DNA of 64,000 nucleotides from Cyanophora paradoxa (GCA_004431415.1 QPMI01000546.1:62001-126000); one strand, 5' to 3'; counted from the stretch's first letter, positions 1-11,273 are shown. Made by a program: numbers and translations. Notes: generated from the letters alone by a model not told the origin.

Positions 1-16
1 GGGGGGGGTACGGCAC

Positions 17-1163
17 CGCGATGTTGCGCTTGGAGTACGCCAAGTTGACGAGCTCCTGGGCCGTGAGGGCCCCGTCCCGGTCCAGGTCGAACTGCGTACC
101 CGGGGATCGGGGGCGGAAGGGTTGGGGGGGGGGGGGGGGTAAGGAGGGGGACCTGGGTGAAGAGCTGCGGAGAGGGAGGGGTGAGTCGGCGAGCGGCGGG
201 CGCGGGCGGGCGGCGCCGGCGAGGGAAGCAGTCGCGGACCTGGGGTGGGAGAGCGGGCGGGGGGTACCGGGCGGACAAGCCGGTGAGGGTCAGGACTTCA
301 ACAGCGGACGAGGGGACCCGCGCAGACCTCCTCGAACTGCGGGTCCGTCCAGTGAACAAAGGACGGGGGGTAGATGCGCGGAACGAGGGGGGTACAGAAG
401 TGCAGACCTTCTCGGGGATGAACCGCCCCTGGTGGTCGTAGACTGCGAAGGGTTAGCGAACCAAGATGAGATCAAAGCTCCATTCGAATCCAAGCTCAGG
501 AGCGCGCCGCCGGAGTCGCTGCCGTGCTTGGCGCGGTGGATGTTGCGCAGGTCGATGGTGAGCGTCGGCCACCAGCTCCGGCTCGTCCACCTGGCGCCGA
601 ATTCGATCCAAATTTGAATTTGAATTCGAATTCGATCCGCGCCGCGCGCGCGAAGCCGCGGCGGGGGCGCGGGCAGGAGGAAGCACCAGCCCATCGTGAC
701 GTTGACCATGCTGATCGCCCAGAGGGACCAGAACCAGCTGCGGGGCCGCGGATCAATTTGCATACGGGATCAGCAAACTGCCGATGCGCATGCGCACCCG
801 AAGCCGAGGGCGCGGAAGCCTGCAGCGATACGAGCGCGCAAGCGAGTGTACATGTGAGGGGCCGCCGCGCCGCGCGGGCACGACGCGAGCTTGAGGCGCG
901 CGTGCGATGGCGTGCACGTGCACGAGCGTCCGCACCGCGGAAAGTATCCAGGGCGGACACTGCGGGGGTTACATGAATATTAGCAAAGATAGCGAAGCAA
1001 GCTCTTAAACGAGCCGAGGCGCACCCTTGTTGTCGTGGTCGCGGTCGAAGCTGCACGAAAGCAAAACTTCAGTGTTTCCGAAAGCGAGCGATCGGAGCTC
1101 TTAAGTCCGTAGGCGCGCAAATCGCAGTGGAGCTGCAGCACGGAGCGATCCTCGCGCGTGCCT
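17..1163 (-). CDS. Caleosin / peroxygenase-like protein, multi-exon, 3' end beyond the window
   Basis: Caleosins are oil-body-associated, calcium-binding haem peroxygenases. Exons read on the minus strand: end of a first visible exon at 1119 (VLQLHCDF), then 1025-1050 (FDRDHDNK), 936-959 (VSALDTFR), 798-819 (GFRALGFG), about 670-737 (hydrophobic WFWSLWAISMVNVTMGW), 508-590 (NIHRAKHGSDSG), 408-442 (VYDHQGRFIPEK), 328-336 (FEE), 153-164 (LFTQ) and 17-91 (FDLDRDGALTAQEL). Joined, they give the family order: His before the first EF-hand, hydrophobic hairpin, KHGSDSG with the second conserved His, GRFIPEKFEELF, then a second canonical EF-hand loop. All joins keep frame; three introns use GC donors. 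The first EF-hand has Asn-Lys where Asp-Gly is usual. The true start lies upstream of 1163 and was not located; the C-terminus lies left of the window. Confidence 0.82.
153..336 (-). other. Two consecutive microexons (9 nt and 12 nt) in the caleosin gene
   Basis: Positions 328-336 read TTCGAGGAG (Phe-Glu-Glu), between acceptor CGCAG and donor GTCTGC. Positions 153-164 read CTCTTCACCCAG (Leu-Phe-Thr-Gln), between acceptor CCGCAG and donor GTCCCC. They supply exactly the FEELFTQ stretch that caleosins have between GRFIPEK and the second EF-hand, so omitting either would leave a gap in a conserved block. The intron between them is 163 nt and the next, ending at 92, is 61 nt. Basis: seen in sequence, with the family comparison from general knowledge. 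Confidence 0.75.
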
Positions 1164-2016
1164 GTGCAGGGCAGGCGCCGCGTGATCATGAGCACGCGAG
1201 GATTTGAGCGCGATTCTCCGAGCCTCGCGATCGCAGGCGAAGCAGAGGCGGCGCACCAGGAGTGCCCTGCGGATGCTGCGCATCGACGGCCTTCGTGGCG
1301 CGCGGGAGCTCCGGGTGGCTCAAGGCCTGCAGCGCGCGCGGGAGACAAGGACCCAGGCCGTCAAACAGAGCGGCAGGGGAAAGCGCGCCCAGGCTGCAGC
1401 GTGCGCGTAAAGCGCGCGAGCCTTCACGGAGGTGGGATCGACGGGCTGCAGGATCGTCGCTGGAGCGCCCTGCGTACGTCCTCGCGGGTGAGCCCCACGG
1501 CCGAGCGCCGAGTGGCATGGAGGGAGCGATGGTCGACGCGAGCGCACCGTGTTAAATTTGCATTAGCACAACCGTACAACACTGAAGTCGTAACGTCGAC
1601 CATACCCTCACTGAAAACTATATCCAGGAAGAGAATATGAGGACTCTCGTGTGCTGTGCCTAAACATCTACCTATATATATAACTAGCTATCCATCTAAC
1701 TCTACCCCTGGGCTAGACCTATGCTAATAGGTGGGGATGGAGCGAGGGTGGTAAAGCTGGTGGGGTGGTACTGCCTGAGTGGAGAGGTGAGGAGCTTGGT
1801 GCCTCCGGCCCCGCTAGGGCCGGGGGTTCAGAGAGGATTAGGCCTCCACTTTGGCTGGGCACTCCCGCTCCGTTGCTCCCCGACTCCAGCTGTCCGCCCC
1901 CTCCCAAGTCTACCCCCCTCTCCCCCCCGGCATGGGTCCGCCCTCCCCTGCCTGTACGCACAACTTGCCAGTGTCCTTCACACTAGCACGTACAATCCTC
2001 GAGGCCTCTCTAGTCT
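1164..2016. other. Intergenic / upstream region, no gene recognised
   Basis: GC-rich up to about 1550, then AT-richer with a TATATATA stretch near 1674-1682, then C-rich again. Part of the 5' end of the caleosin gene may lie here. No open frame shows family similarity or coherent splice structure. Confidence 0.4.
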
Positions 2017-4580
2017 TTAACTGCGGCCTGGCTGCTGGGCTGCAAGCATGGCGCCAAAATACATCGCCTGCGCCTGGTTCATCTGCATCTGCTGTGCCAC
2101 CTGCTGCGGCGTCTGCTGCATCATAAATCCCGGGAACCCCCCGGGAGCTGGGGGAGAGGATGGGGATCGGGGGCTGAGGCGCCGCCACCTCCACCGGAGT
2201 GTGTCCTCCGCGCCCGCCGTGGGTCCGCCGCGTCCGCGCGTCCCGCGGCCCCGCGAGTTGCGGCCACGGGTATCGTTGCTGCTCAGCGCCGGCGCCGCTG
2301 ACGTCACTGCTGCCGAGTCTATGCCCAGCTGCAGCGGCGGCCAGGATGCTGCGGGGACGCCGGCCACGACGGCAAAGAGGTCGGTCGGCGTTGCGCTGCT
2401 GCCGCCCCAGGCTGGCGCTGGCGGGGCCGTGGGAGGTACAAATGGCTGCAGTACCCGAGGGCGCTTGGCCTCCTTGGGGAAGAAAGTCTCGCGGGGGTCC
2501 GCCTCTTCCTGGTCGCGCTTGCTCCCGCGCCCGCGCCCAGCGTTCGCTGCTGCGCCGCCGCGTCCACGGCCGCGGCTGCTGGCTGCTGAGCCCGGCTGCT
2601 GGCCAGCCAACGACGCTGCTGACGCATCAGCGTCCGCCTCGCCGCTCGTCCGCGGCTTCCAGTCCGTGCCCGGGCACTTCGAGCTCTTGTGTTCGAAGTA
2701 GGCTTGGAGGCGGTGACGGCGGCAGCCAGCGGGGCTGAAGTTCTGGAGCGCCTTCGGGGTGAGGCTCGCCGGCGGCCGGACACGCCAGAGCGAGGCCGTG
2801 TGGTCCGCCACCTGCATTGAGAGGTGAAGCGTCTCGCCGCACGAGTAGCGCACGCCAGGCGCGGCGGGCTTCATCGCCGCCTCCCAGGCAGCCACCTTCT
2901 CCTTCTTGATAAGGAGGTGCAGCACGTCGCCGTCGGGTGGTGACTGGCCGTGACTGTAGCTGCATTGGTGGTAGACCAGCGTCACTTCTGCCGGGTTGCG
3001 CGCCACTTCCTTGAGGATGGTGGGCAGCTGCCAAGCCTTCAGCCTTCTGCGTCCGCGGGGACGGGAGGGGAAAAAGGACTCTCGGCTCACCGGGAGTTGC
3101 GCTGTCGCCGCGGGCAGAGCCAGAACAAAGGTGCCGCAGGTGTGGAGCTCGGGGGCCTCGGTTGCGAGGTTCACCGTGATGGGACACGACTCGAACCGCA
3201 GCAGGTTCGCCTTGCTGAGTTCGATCAGTCTGCGAGCGCGGGTTGCTGTCAGCCTCAGGTCAGCCCCGGTCGCCGTGCGCGGCAACGTACTTGTTGGCCA
3301 GGTGAACGTTGCCGGTGGTGAGGGCGATGCGCGGAGGCTCGCGCATGATCATGTTCTGTTGTACCGCCGCTGGCGTGCCGGCCCATCCGAGGACTCGAAA
3401 GCCGAGGCATTCTGCCTCCAGCTGCGTACCAGCGGTTGGTTAGCGTTCGCCGCGTGGCCGGTTAGATCATCGCACCGTGCCGTCTTGCAGCGGCGTGAGT
3501 TTCTCCCGCGTCGCGGTCTTAAGCGACTTCGTCGCGTCGTGCTCCACCTGGCGCGCCAGTGTGCGGAAGAGATGAAGCACATCGCGGCGCGTGTTCGCGG
3601 AGAAGTTGCCGTCCGGCTGGAGGCCGCCCTTGGTAGAGAACACCGGGGCGCCGTCGATGAGGATCATTGGCGCGTGCTCCTTGTCATCGAGCAGCATCCA
3701 TGGTTTCGGGGCTCTCTGCGCATGCACAGTTATGGGGAAGTCGTTCCGGCTCGCTCGGCGGCTTACCACTACTGGCGAATCGATCTCGTAGATCGTCACT
3801 TCGTCTCGGCGATTCGTCTTGTTCGGCAATTTCACCGCGAGGCATGTAGCGACGCGCAGTTTCGCAGCCGTGTCTTTGGTCCACTGCGAGGGGTGAGTGA
3901 GGAGACTTGGGGACGGGCGTATCGTCAGATCGGGCGTACCTTGCGAGCTTTCGCATATGTGACATCTGTCATCACGTCCGGCGTTGCCAGTACTGCGACG
4001 CACCCCTTTGAGGGAAGTTGGTGCGCACTCCGCCGTGGGCGATGTTCCGTTCTGAGATCACCTGTCGCACATTCTCAGCGTGGGCGGGAGCTCGCTCGGC
4101 CGAGTCATGACGGACCGTTTGAACCATATGTTTGCGTTCATTCAGTGGGACTAGCCCGTCGCCGTTGAGGCAGAGTTGGGTCCCCGCGTACTTGGTCGGG
4201 ACAAGGTCGAGCGGTTCGAAGACGACCGCAACCATGAACTTCGGGACGCGGAAGGTCTTGTTTATCGGTTGCGACTTGTCCCGTCGCTCTCCGGCCGTCG
4301 GCGCTCGCACAACTGGGCCGCTCGGCCCTGCCGCGTCATCGTCGTCGGCGTTGCCGGCATAGTCTTCATCTTCGCCGGCGTTCACCGCAGCGCCCTGCTC
4401 TCCGGCTTCTGCACCAGCGCCTTGCTCGCCGAGATCTGCGCCGTTGCCAGCATCGTCGATCTCGCCGAGGCCGTCCATGAGCTCATCGCCATCGGCGTCT
4501 CCGCCTTCCTGGCCAGCGCCTTCCTCAGCAGCGCCAGGCTGGGCTGGCGTTGCGAACGGATTGAACTCCTGTTCCGCCAT
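2017..4580 (-). CDS. Unrecognised four-exon protein with acidic N-terminus and RGG/Gln-rich C-terminus (about 797 aa)
   Basis: Start is ATG at 4580 (MAEQEFNPFATPAQ). Exons are 4580-3940, 3883-3476, 3421-3291 and 3229-2017, with introns 3884-3939 (GTACGC...CGCAG), 3422-3475 and 3230-3290. Exon lengths and phases close exactly (642 with one restored base, 408, 131, 1213 nt), which strongly supports the model. One base is missing from a C run at 4013-4016. Residues 1-100 are Asp/Glu/Gly/Ala-rich; the middle is mixed globular sequence with VKLPNKTNRRDEVTIYEID and a Cys-containing LQAYFEHKSSKCPGTDWKPR region; the C-terminal part has two RGRG clusters and a Gln/Met-rich tail. That composition suggests RNA or nucleoprotein binding (inference). 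I do not recognise the family. It lies just beside the retrotransposon in the same orientation, so a transposon-derived gene is possible. Confidence 0.65.
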
Positions 4581-5104
4581 CGTGTGGCGCACTTCTCTGC
4601 GCATCGTCGTGTCGGTTAGACAACTGGTGCGAAATCGTGCCGGGCCTGGAGCTTGGCCGGTTAACTGACCGTCCAGAAGACGTGGCATCTCATTTCAGGA
4701 CAGGGGGTCCTTTGATTGCGGCAAAGGCCTTTGCGGCGACAAGCAGTGGCCTTTCGGCGGATTTGAGCCATCGGGCGGGCGCGAGGCACGCTAGAGGTCT
4801 CACCAGCGCAGACACTGGCTCCCACAGTGTGTAGGCGTCGTGTCGGCGCGGGTTCCGGCGCCTCGTGCTCCTTTTTTTGGGGTACCGGAATCCCGACGCG
4901 AGCGCACCGAAACGCCGGTAATAATGCCATCGTACGTGATCTTCGACTGCTGCGGCTTAAGGTCGCCCTTCACAATGGCCGCCGTGGGAGAATCGTAGGG
5001 AGACGGAATTTGCATCATTTTTGGAGGTTGGTGATGTCGCGGAGGCGCGCGCGGGCCGGGGCTTCGACTTCGCTTTCGCCGAGGGTACGGCAATCACCGA
5101 GGCG
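4581..5104. other. Region between the orphan gene and the retrotransposon, no gene called
   Basis: GC-rich host sequence with a T7 tract at 4870-4876. A minus-strand Ala/Ser/Lys-rich open frame runs into the retrotransposon repeat, but has no recognisable domain. Confidence 0.4.
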
Positions 5105-5396
5105 TCAACCCTAGCGAGTTTACTCTTAGCAATAGAGGGGTACACTCCCCGCAGTGCTGTGAGCTCTGCGTCGCTAGCATGGTCATATGCTAATCTAGTA
5201 TATGCATACACAACTCGAAATGGGTGCCAAGAAGGGGACTGCCTCGGGCCTGTGAAAATCCTGAGCGTGAAACTGGGCTAGAGTCCGTAGCAGGCAGAGG
5301 GGTACGTGAACTAGGGCTAGTTCGCAACACCTGTCCTGGGTACGGCAGTCTGGCCTAGGGTACGCGAAGCAGGGGAGAGGCAGGACCAAGGCGCCG
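5105..5396 (-). repeat. Split direct repeat B, distal copy (292 bp)
   Basis: Identical over its length to 5545-5836 (offset 440), from TCAACCCTAGCG to CCAAGGCGCCG. It forms the 3' end of the retrotransposon. Confidence 0.9.
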
Positions 5397-5422
5397 TATA
5401 CATAGGGTAGGGTCGGGTGGGA

Positions 5423-5544
5423 GAGCTCGAGGCGCGACGGCGCACTCGGGTACAACAACTGAAGAGGGGCGGGCAGTCGTGCCTCGGGTACAGCTGCTCT
5501 ACGTCTACTCGCGGGTTGACCTAAGTAAACTACTTTACTATCAA
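5423..5544 (-). repeat. Split direct repeat A, internal copy
   Basis: Starts at GAGCTCGAGGCGCG and ends ACTTTACTATCAA. It matches 11274-11395 at the other end apart from small length differences in a G run. It lies between the two B copies. Confidence 0.88.
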
Positions 5545-5836
5545 TCAACCCTAGCGAGTTTACTCTTAGCAATAGAGGGGTACACTCCCCGCAGTGCTGT
5601 GAGCTCTGCGTCGCTAGCATGGTCATATGCTAATCTAGTATATGCATACACAACTCGAAATGGGTGCCAAGAAGGGGACTGCCTCGGGCCTGTGAAAATC
5701 CTGAGCGTGAAACTGGGCTAGAGTCCGTAGCAGGCAGAGGGGTACGTGAACTAGGGCTAGTTCGCAACACCTGTCCTGGGTACGGCAGTCTGGCCTAGGG
5801 TACGCGAAGCAGGGGAGAGGCAGGACCAAGGCGCCG
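5545..5836 (-). repeat. Split direct repeat B, proximal copy (292 bp)
   Basis: Identical copy of 5105-5396, directly joined to repeat A at 5544/5545 and lying just 3' of the recombinase gene. Confidence 0.9.
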
Positions 5837-5907
5837 AGGCGGGCGGCGGCTGCGAAGTGGGCGCCGCGCGCTGGCACCCATGGAGAGAGGTGTGTGATGA
5901 ATGAAGG

Positions 5908-6892
5908 TCAGCTGGAGGGCACTGCGGCTGGGGGCGCGTGGCTGCTGGCGAGGAGGAGGCCCCGCTGGCGGCGGACGAGCTCGGGGCGCGCACGGATGTA
6001 CAGCTGGAAAGCGTCGGACCGCCAGCGGCCGAGGAGCTGGATAGCGTAGTCAGGGAGGCCGGCCTCGAACGCCGCGGTGGCGGCGCCGATGCGGAAGCTG
6101 TGCGGCAGCAGGGGTCGGCTGCGTAGCCGAGGGCGTGGAGCCAGTTGCGGAGGGCGGCATGCAGCTCCGAACGGGTCAGCGGCTGGCCGGTGGCGGCATG
6201 TGCGAAGATGTAGGCGTCAGGGCGGGCGGGGCCCGTCCAGGAGAGGGCGAGGGCCTCGAGGGCGCAGTGAGCGCACTCCAGGCCGCCGACATGGGAATGT
6301 CGACGTCACAGCCCTGGCCTCGCTGATCGGTCTTCGACTTCTTCAGGCGGAGGCGGGCGAAGCTCTCGCCCTCGTCCGTGAAGAAGCGGAGGTCGCGGCG
6401 CTGGAAGAGCCGGGCCGGGTCGGGCACAGGGAGGCGGACAGCACAGACCTCGCTGCAGCGGAAGAAGCCGAAGAAGGCGGTGGAAAAGGCGGCCCAGAGG
6501 AGCCGCGTCTCAGGTGACGGGTGGGCGGCTGCATACTGGGCGAGGTCACTGAGCTGTCCGCGCGTGATCGGGTCGCGGCGGAGTTTGGGGCGAGGGTCGG
6601 CCACGCGGGCGATGCCCTCGAGGAGCCGGGCGAGGCGCGGCATGGAGCCCCAGAAAGTGCTGAAGCCGGAGTCGACGTGCAGCGACTGCACGGCCGTGAT
6701 GTACGTGCGGATGGATGGCGGGGCGACGCCGCCACGGCGGAAGAGGTGCGCCGCGAAGAAGCAGAGTGTAGCCTCCGACGCCGGCAGGACCGAGCCCTGC
6801 CTGTCGTGCAGACCCCGCTGGAGGCAGAACTCGATGAACTCGCGCTGCGGGTACGAGTAGCTCCTGCGGGTGCTGGCCGCTAAGCCGGACAT
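5908..6892 (-). CDS. Tyrosine recombinase (YR) of the retrotransposon
   Basis: Start ATG at 6892 (MSGLAASTRRSYSYPQREF); stop TGA at 5908-5910. It would resolve circular cDNA into the genome by tyrosine recombination. The N-terminal SAM-like part runs to about residue 110. The first catalytic Arg is in FFRCSEVC, the HxxR motif is in LPHSFRIGAATAAFEAG, and the Tyr is in AFQLYIR, followed by a short Ala-rich tail. The frame slips twice, near 6283 and near 6105, each at a short C or G run; one added base restores the domain. The start overlaps the end of the RT gene by 13 bp. DIRS-type recombinases are typically about this size (roughly 330 aa). Confidence 0.8.
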
Positions 6893-8560
6893 GTAGAGGT
6901 GCGTGGCGAGGGCGGCAAGGGGTCGATCGACGGCCAGCAGGCGGGAGTCGGCAAAGAATCCGCTGACCGGTGCAGTCGGCGGAACTGCTCGATCTGGAGG
7001 CGGGAGAGGGGGTCGGCCAGGACGTTAGACAGGCCAGCGATGTGCGTGGCGCGAAACTCGAAAGAGTGGAGGACGGAAAGGGCATAGAGGGTGCGGAGGA
7101 GGGTGGCGAAGCCGGGGCGGGGGGAGTAGCCGTTGGCAATGGCAAGGGCAACCGGCTCGCAGTCGGTGTGGAAGTTAATCCGCCGGCGGTGCCACTGGGG
7201 GCCCCACGTGGCGGCGGCGATGACGATCGCCATGAGCTCGCGCCAGGGCATGCTGGCAGGGATGTCGGGGTGGTCGGCCCAGGCGCCGAAGAGCCAGGCG
7301 TCGCCAAAGACGGCGCCAAAGCCCACGCCGCTGGCATCAGTCTCCAGGCGTAGCTCCCGCGAGTCGGCCCAGCGGGCTGAGGCGGGGAGGAGGCGGACGC
7401 CGTGCCGCTCGGCAAGCAGGAAGCGCCACCAACGGAGGTCTGCGTGGAAGCCGGGGTGGAGCGTGGCACGGTGGTGGTCCTCGCGCAGGGCAGAGATGAG
7501 ACTCAGCACGCGCTGGAGGAAGAAGCGGCCGGGGGGAATGACGGCGGTGGCGGAGGTGAGGAGACCGGCGAGGGACTGTAGGTCATGCCGGGTGGCGTGC
7601 CGCTTTCCCTCCCAGCTGCCGAGGAGCGAGACGAGGTCCTCGTAGCGGCCGGCCGAGAGGCGCGCCTCCATCGCGTCGGTGTCGAGCTCGATGCCGAGGA
7701 AGACGAGGCGGAAGGAGGGCCCCTCCAGCTTCTCCGCAGCCAGCGGGATGCCCAGGTGGGAGCAGATGGCCTGGAGGGCCTCCATCGACCGTGCACACTC
7801 GGCAGTGCCGGGGCGCCCGAGCACGAGGATGTCGTCGACGTAGCGCAGGAAGAGGACGCCCCCGACGGAGGGCGTGGTCGAGGGCCTGACCGAGGTCCTC
7901 GAATGTGCGTGGGAGGAGCGGCCACCGAATGGGAGAGCCATGTCGTAGTAGAAGTCGTACGCGCCGGGGCGGGCGGGATCCTCGGAGGGAGGGCGGCACC
8001 CAGCAGCCAGTAGTCCTCCGGGCGGACCGGCAGGAGGCGGAAGGCGTCCCGCACGTCGGCCTTGCCCAGCTGCGTGAGCCGGCCCAGGGAGATGATGAGC
8101 TCGATCGCGTCTGCCACCGAAGGGGAGGTGTAGTGAAGGGGAGCATTGTCGATGCCGCGGTTGACGCTGAAGCCGCGAAACCGGGGATAAGATAGGTCTG
8201 TGATGCGCCGCCACTTGGGTGGGTTGGAGCGCTTCTTCGGCACGGCGCCGAGTGGCGAGGCGACAAAGGGGGCGAAGGGCGGATGCGGGAAAGGGCCGGC
8301 CATGCGTCCCGCCGCCCGCTCCTTGGCGACGTCCGCCCGCACGGCGTCGAGATGTTCCAGCGCCGTGGGATGGGGCCTGTGGACCGCCGAGTAAGGCGGC
8401 CCGCGGTAGAGCAGAGGGAAGCCGCGGGTGAAGCCCTGGGCCAGGCGGGTAGCGAGCGTGGGGTCTGGATGGTCGGCCAGCGCGGCCAGAAGGTTGGGAG
8501 GTGCACCGGCGTGGGCGCCAGTCCCGACGGGAGCGGGGCGCCGCCGACAGCACTCGTGGG
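6880..8560 (-). CDS. Reverse transcriptase - RNase H of the retrotransposon
   Basis: RT signature: SPLGAVPKK and KWRRITDLSYP in the fingers, KADVRDAFRLLPV for motif A, ALPFGGRSS, and the catalytic FLRYVDDILVLG. The RNase H part has LETDASGVGFGAVFG, PWRELMAIV, NFHTDCEPVALAIANG and a C-terminal THIAGLSNVLADPLSR. The product copies the element RNA and removes the template. The N-terminal section lies in a frame that shifts at about 7985, 7912 and 7862; at least two of these are one-base losses in C runs. No methyltransferase domain was seen. The 5' limit is uncertain; coding similarity begins near 8450. Confidence 0.82.
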
Positions 8561-8670
8561 TAGGTCGGGACAGTCGTGTCGAAAGGGGGGCCAGCGGTTG
8601 CTTGCGGATGCGCGTGTGCGCGCGGGCGCGCGTGCCCGCGGGCGCGGCGGCGTCAGCGACTGCGGAAGTG

Positions 8671-8940
8671 GGCCGCTCCGGAGTCGAAGAGGCGAAAGAG
8701 GACCGGCGGGAATCGAGCGCGGGTCGGGAGCGTGGGCGGCGGCGCCGGCGGTCGCTGTGGAAACGGGCCGCTCCGGAGCCGAAGCAGCGAAAGAGGACCC
8801 GGCGGGAATCGAGCGCGGGTCGTGGGGGGGGTCGACGGCGGTCGCCGTGGAAACGCGCCTCTCCGGAATCGAAGCGGCGGAAGTGGACCCGGTCGGACTC
8901 GAACTGCGGGTCTCGGAGACAACAGACACGACGAAATGTC
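8671..8940. repeat. Three imperfect tandem copies of a 90-95 bp unit between gag and RT
   Basis: Units begin at 8671 (GGCCGCTCCGGAG), 8766 (GGCCGCTCCGGAG) and 8855 (CGCCTCTCCGGAA), each followed by GGAATCGAGCGCGGGTCG-like or related sequence. On the minus strand they encode a Pro/Ser/Ala-rich linker. Confidence 0.65.
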
Positions 8941-9217
8941 CGCTAGGCCGCTGGACGCAACGGCCCGGGACAGCGGACGCCGGTCCAAAACCGGGTGCCC
9001 GGACGGGCGAAGCCCGGGGGGAAGATGCCGAGGGGGGGGCGATCGGACTTAGCCGCGGGAGGGCCGCGACCGAGACCGAAGGGGGCGGAGGCGGGGACGG
9101 CGGCGATGGGCGCACCGCTGCCGCCAGAGGGGCGCCACCGCCTCCGGAGGGCTCCTATGATGCTCCGCGTCGGGCGCGCCGCAGGGAGCGGGAACTGCGG
9201 CCGCCTGCGGGGGGTGC

Positions 9218-11205
9218 TCAGGAAGGGCCGACGGCGCCGGCGCCGGTGGCGGTACGGCGCGCGCCGTCGGGGTGGTCCCGGCTGTGGCACTGGGCGCAGA
9301 TGTGGCGCCCGAAGAAGCAGACGCCGTCGCTGACGGCGTTCTTGCAGATGCCCTGGTTGAAGCACCAACAGATGGCTGGGCTGACGCTGAAGTAGCGCGG
9401 GTCCTCGGTGTGCCAGACGGCGCCACGGTCGAGGGCATCCTGCACGGCCCGGGACCGCGAGCGGCCGGAGCCGGAGGCGGCCCGAGTGTCGCCGCTGGGC
9501 GCGGTGCCGGGCGGGGACGCGAGCGCGGCGACCGCCGAGGCCGCGGCGGGGCGCGCCGCGGCGCTGGCGCGCGACGCCCGGCCGCCGCCGGCCGGACGGG
9601 CGGCTGCATCGACGGCGGCGGCCGAGGCCACGATGCTGCCGGCGTGAAAGGGGAGGGGGCCCCGAGCCCGAGCCCCCCTCGGGCAGGCTGCGCGCGAGGA
9701 GAGCCATGCTGTGGTGGCCAAGGCGCGGTACCGGCCGTCGGCGTCCTTGGCGCAGGCGAGGCGTCAGCAAGGTGATGCTGCACCCACGGGAAGACCCGCT
9801 CCCACGGAAGCGTGCGGGCAAGGACGATGATCTCGTACTGCAGCCGGGACAGGGCCTCGAGGCGGCGGCAGCGCTCCTCCGCCGGCAGCATGGTGTCCGT
9901 GGAGATCTGGAAGGCGAGGAGCTGAAGGCACAGGAGGAGGTCGGGGAAGGCGAGCTGCTCGCGCTGTGTGCCGGTGCTGGACGAGGCGGAGTGCGCCTGG
10001 AGGACCAGCCGGCCCGAGACGGGGTCGAGGGACACCGCGATGGCGTCCGCGGCGGAGGACGCGAGGCCCGACTGGGTGGCGGAGGGGGAGAAGACGGGGT
10101 CTAGAAAGAGCCTACGGAGCTCGAAAGGCCCCCCCGCCCGAATCGCCGCTACGAGGCGCTCACCGGCCGGGCCTGTGAAGATGCGCGCGGGAAGGGTGCT
10201 GACGCGAGCGCTCCCGTTGGTCGAGGGGGGCGCAGCGCCGGCACCCCGAACGCGAAGCCGGCCCTGCGAGCGCCGCCGGCAGGGCGCGCGCCAGCGCCTG
10301 CGACACCGCCTGAGAGATATCGACATCGGTCTGCGATGTGGGCGGCGGGTCGGCGGCGGCGCCGTGCACGAAGGGGCGGGACGGTGCGCTCCGCGGGACG
10401 AATACAGCACCAGGGACGGCGGCGGTCGCCGTGGGGACGTGGTGGGACAGGGCCGCGCCGGCGGGGTGCCGGGGGCCGGCAGCGGGGCAGGGGCCTCGAG
10501 CGGCAGGTGCGTGACCTGGGCTGGGGCGGGCCGCTGCGCGTGCTCGAGCAGGCTCTGGTGCTGCGCCAGCACCATGCGCTGCTGGTCGACGGCGCTCACG
10601 AGGGCGCTGAGGTCGCGCGTCAGGGGAGCAACCGCTGCCGCGACCGCTGAGGCGGTCGCCTGCTGCACGCTCGCCGCGAGCTGCTGGGTCAGCATCGGGC
10701 CGAGCTGTGACAGATCCACCACGGGGGCCGGCGATCCGGGGCCGGGCAGGACTGCGAGGGGTCCCGCCGGCGGCGCGCGCGAAGCTCGGGCCTCCGGCAT
10801 GCGAGGTGCGAGCACGGGGGCGGGCTGAGGCGGCGCGGATCCGGATGCCGGGGTCGACGGCGCGGCCGCGGAACCCCCGCCCGGGTGCGGGGGGGCGGCA
10901 GCCGCGTGCGAAGTCTGCTGCAGCAGCCTCGCTGTCGACGCAGGAGGAGCGGCGGGGCCGCCGGGATGCTGCTGCTCGGCCTGCGCGGAGTGCGAGGCGA
11001 GCCCCGGCGCAGGGGCGATCCCGACGGGCGGCTGCAGATCTGAGGTCGTCTGCAGCTGCGAGCCCGCATCTCCTACCGCTGTAGCTACCGGTGTAGCTGC
11101 TGGCGCCTCCGGTTGGCGCGGGTCGGGAGGTGCACTCTGGAACCGCGATGGTCCCGCCTCCGAGGCTGCGCGAGTGGCCGTGCGGCCACGGGTCTCGACA
11201 ACCAT
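9218..11205 (-). CDS. Gag-like protein of the retrotransposon with a C-terminal Cys/His cluster
   Basis: Likely start ATG at 11205 (MVVETRGRTATRAAS); an earlier in-frame ATG at 11295 lies inside repeat A. The first half is Pro/Ala/Gln-rich and low in complexity; the middle has a helical stretch (LQLLAFQISTDTML, RRLEALSRLQYEIIVLA). The frame then shifts near 9700 into one ending with a Cys/His cluster (ICWCFNQGICKNAV, CFFGRHICAQCHSRDH) that could bind zinc and nucleic acid. Position upstream of RT and the Cys/His region support a Gag role; the family match itself is inferred. Stop at 9218. Confidence 0.6.
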
Positions 11206-11273
11206 GTTGCGTACGGCCGGAACGCTCTGCAGAGCTCGAGGCGCGACGGCGCACTCGGGGTACAACAACTGAG

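Noticed and set aside
290-763. Single-exon 157-residue membrane protein on the minus strand
   Set aside because: Its pieces are caleosin exons read through introns; the spliced reading gives a coherent conserved protein, the unspliced one does not.
3291-3985. Argonaute N-terminal-like segments in the orphan gene
   Set aside because: Some phrases look similar, but their order is wrong for Argonaute and no PAZ or PIWI motif follows.
7583-9115. A 510-residue protein across gag-pol in another frame
   Set aside because: It is a composite of the repeat linker and a short true RT segment in a shifted frame, with low-complexity sequence elsewhere.
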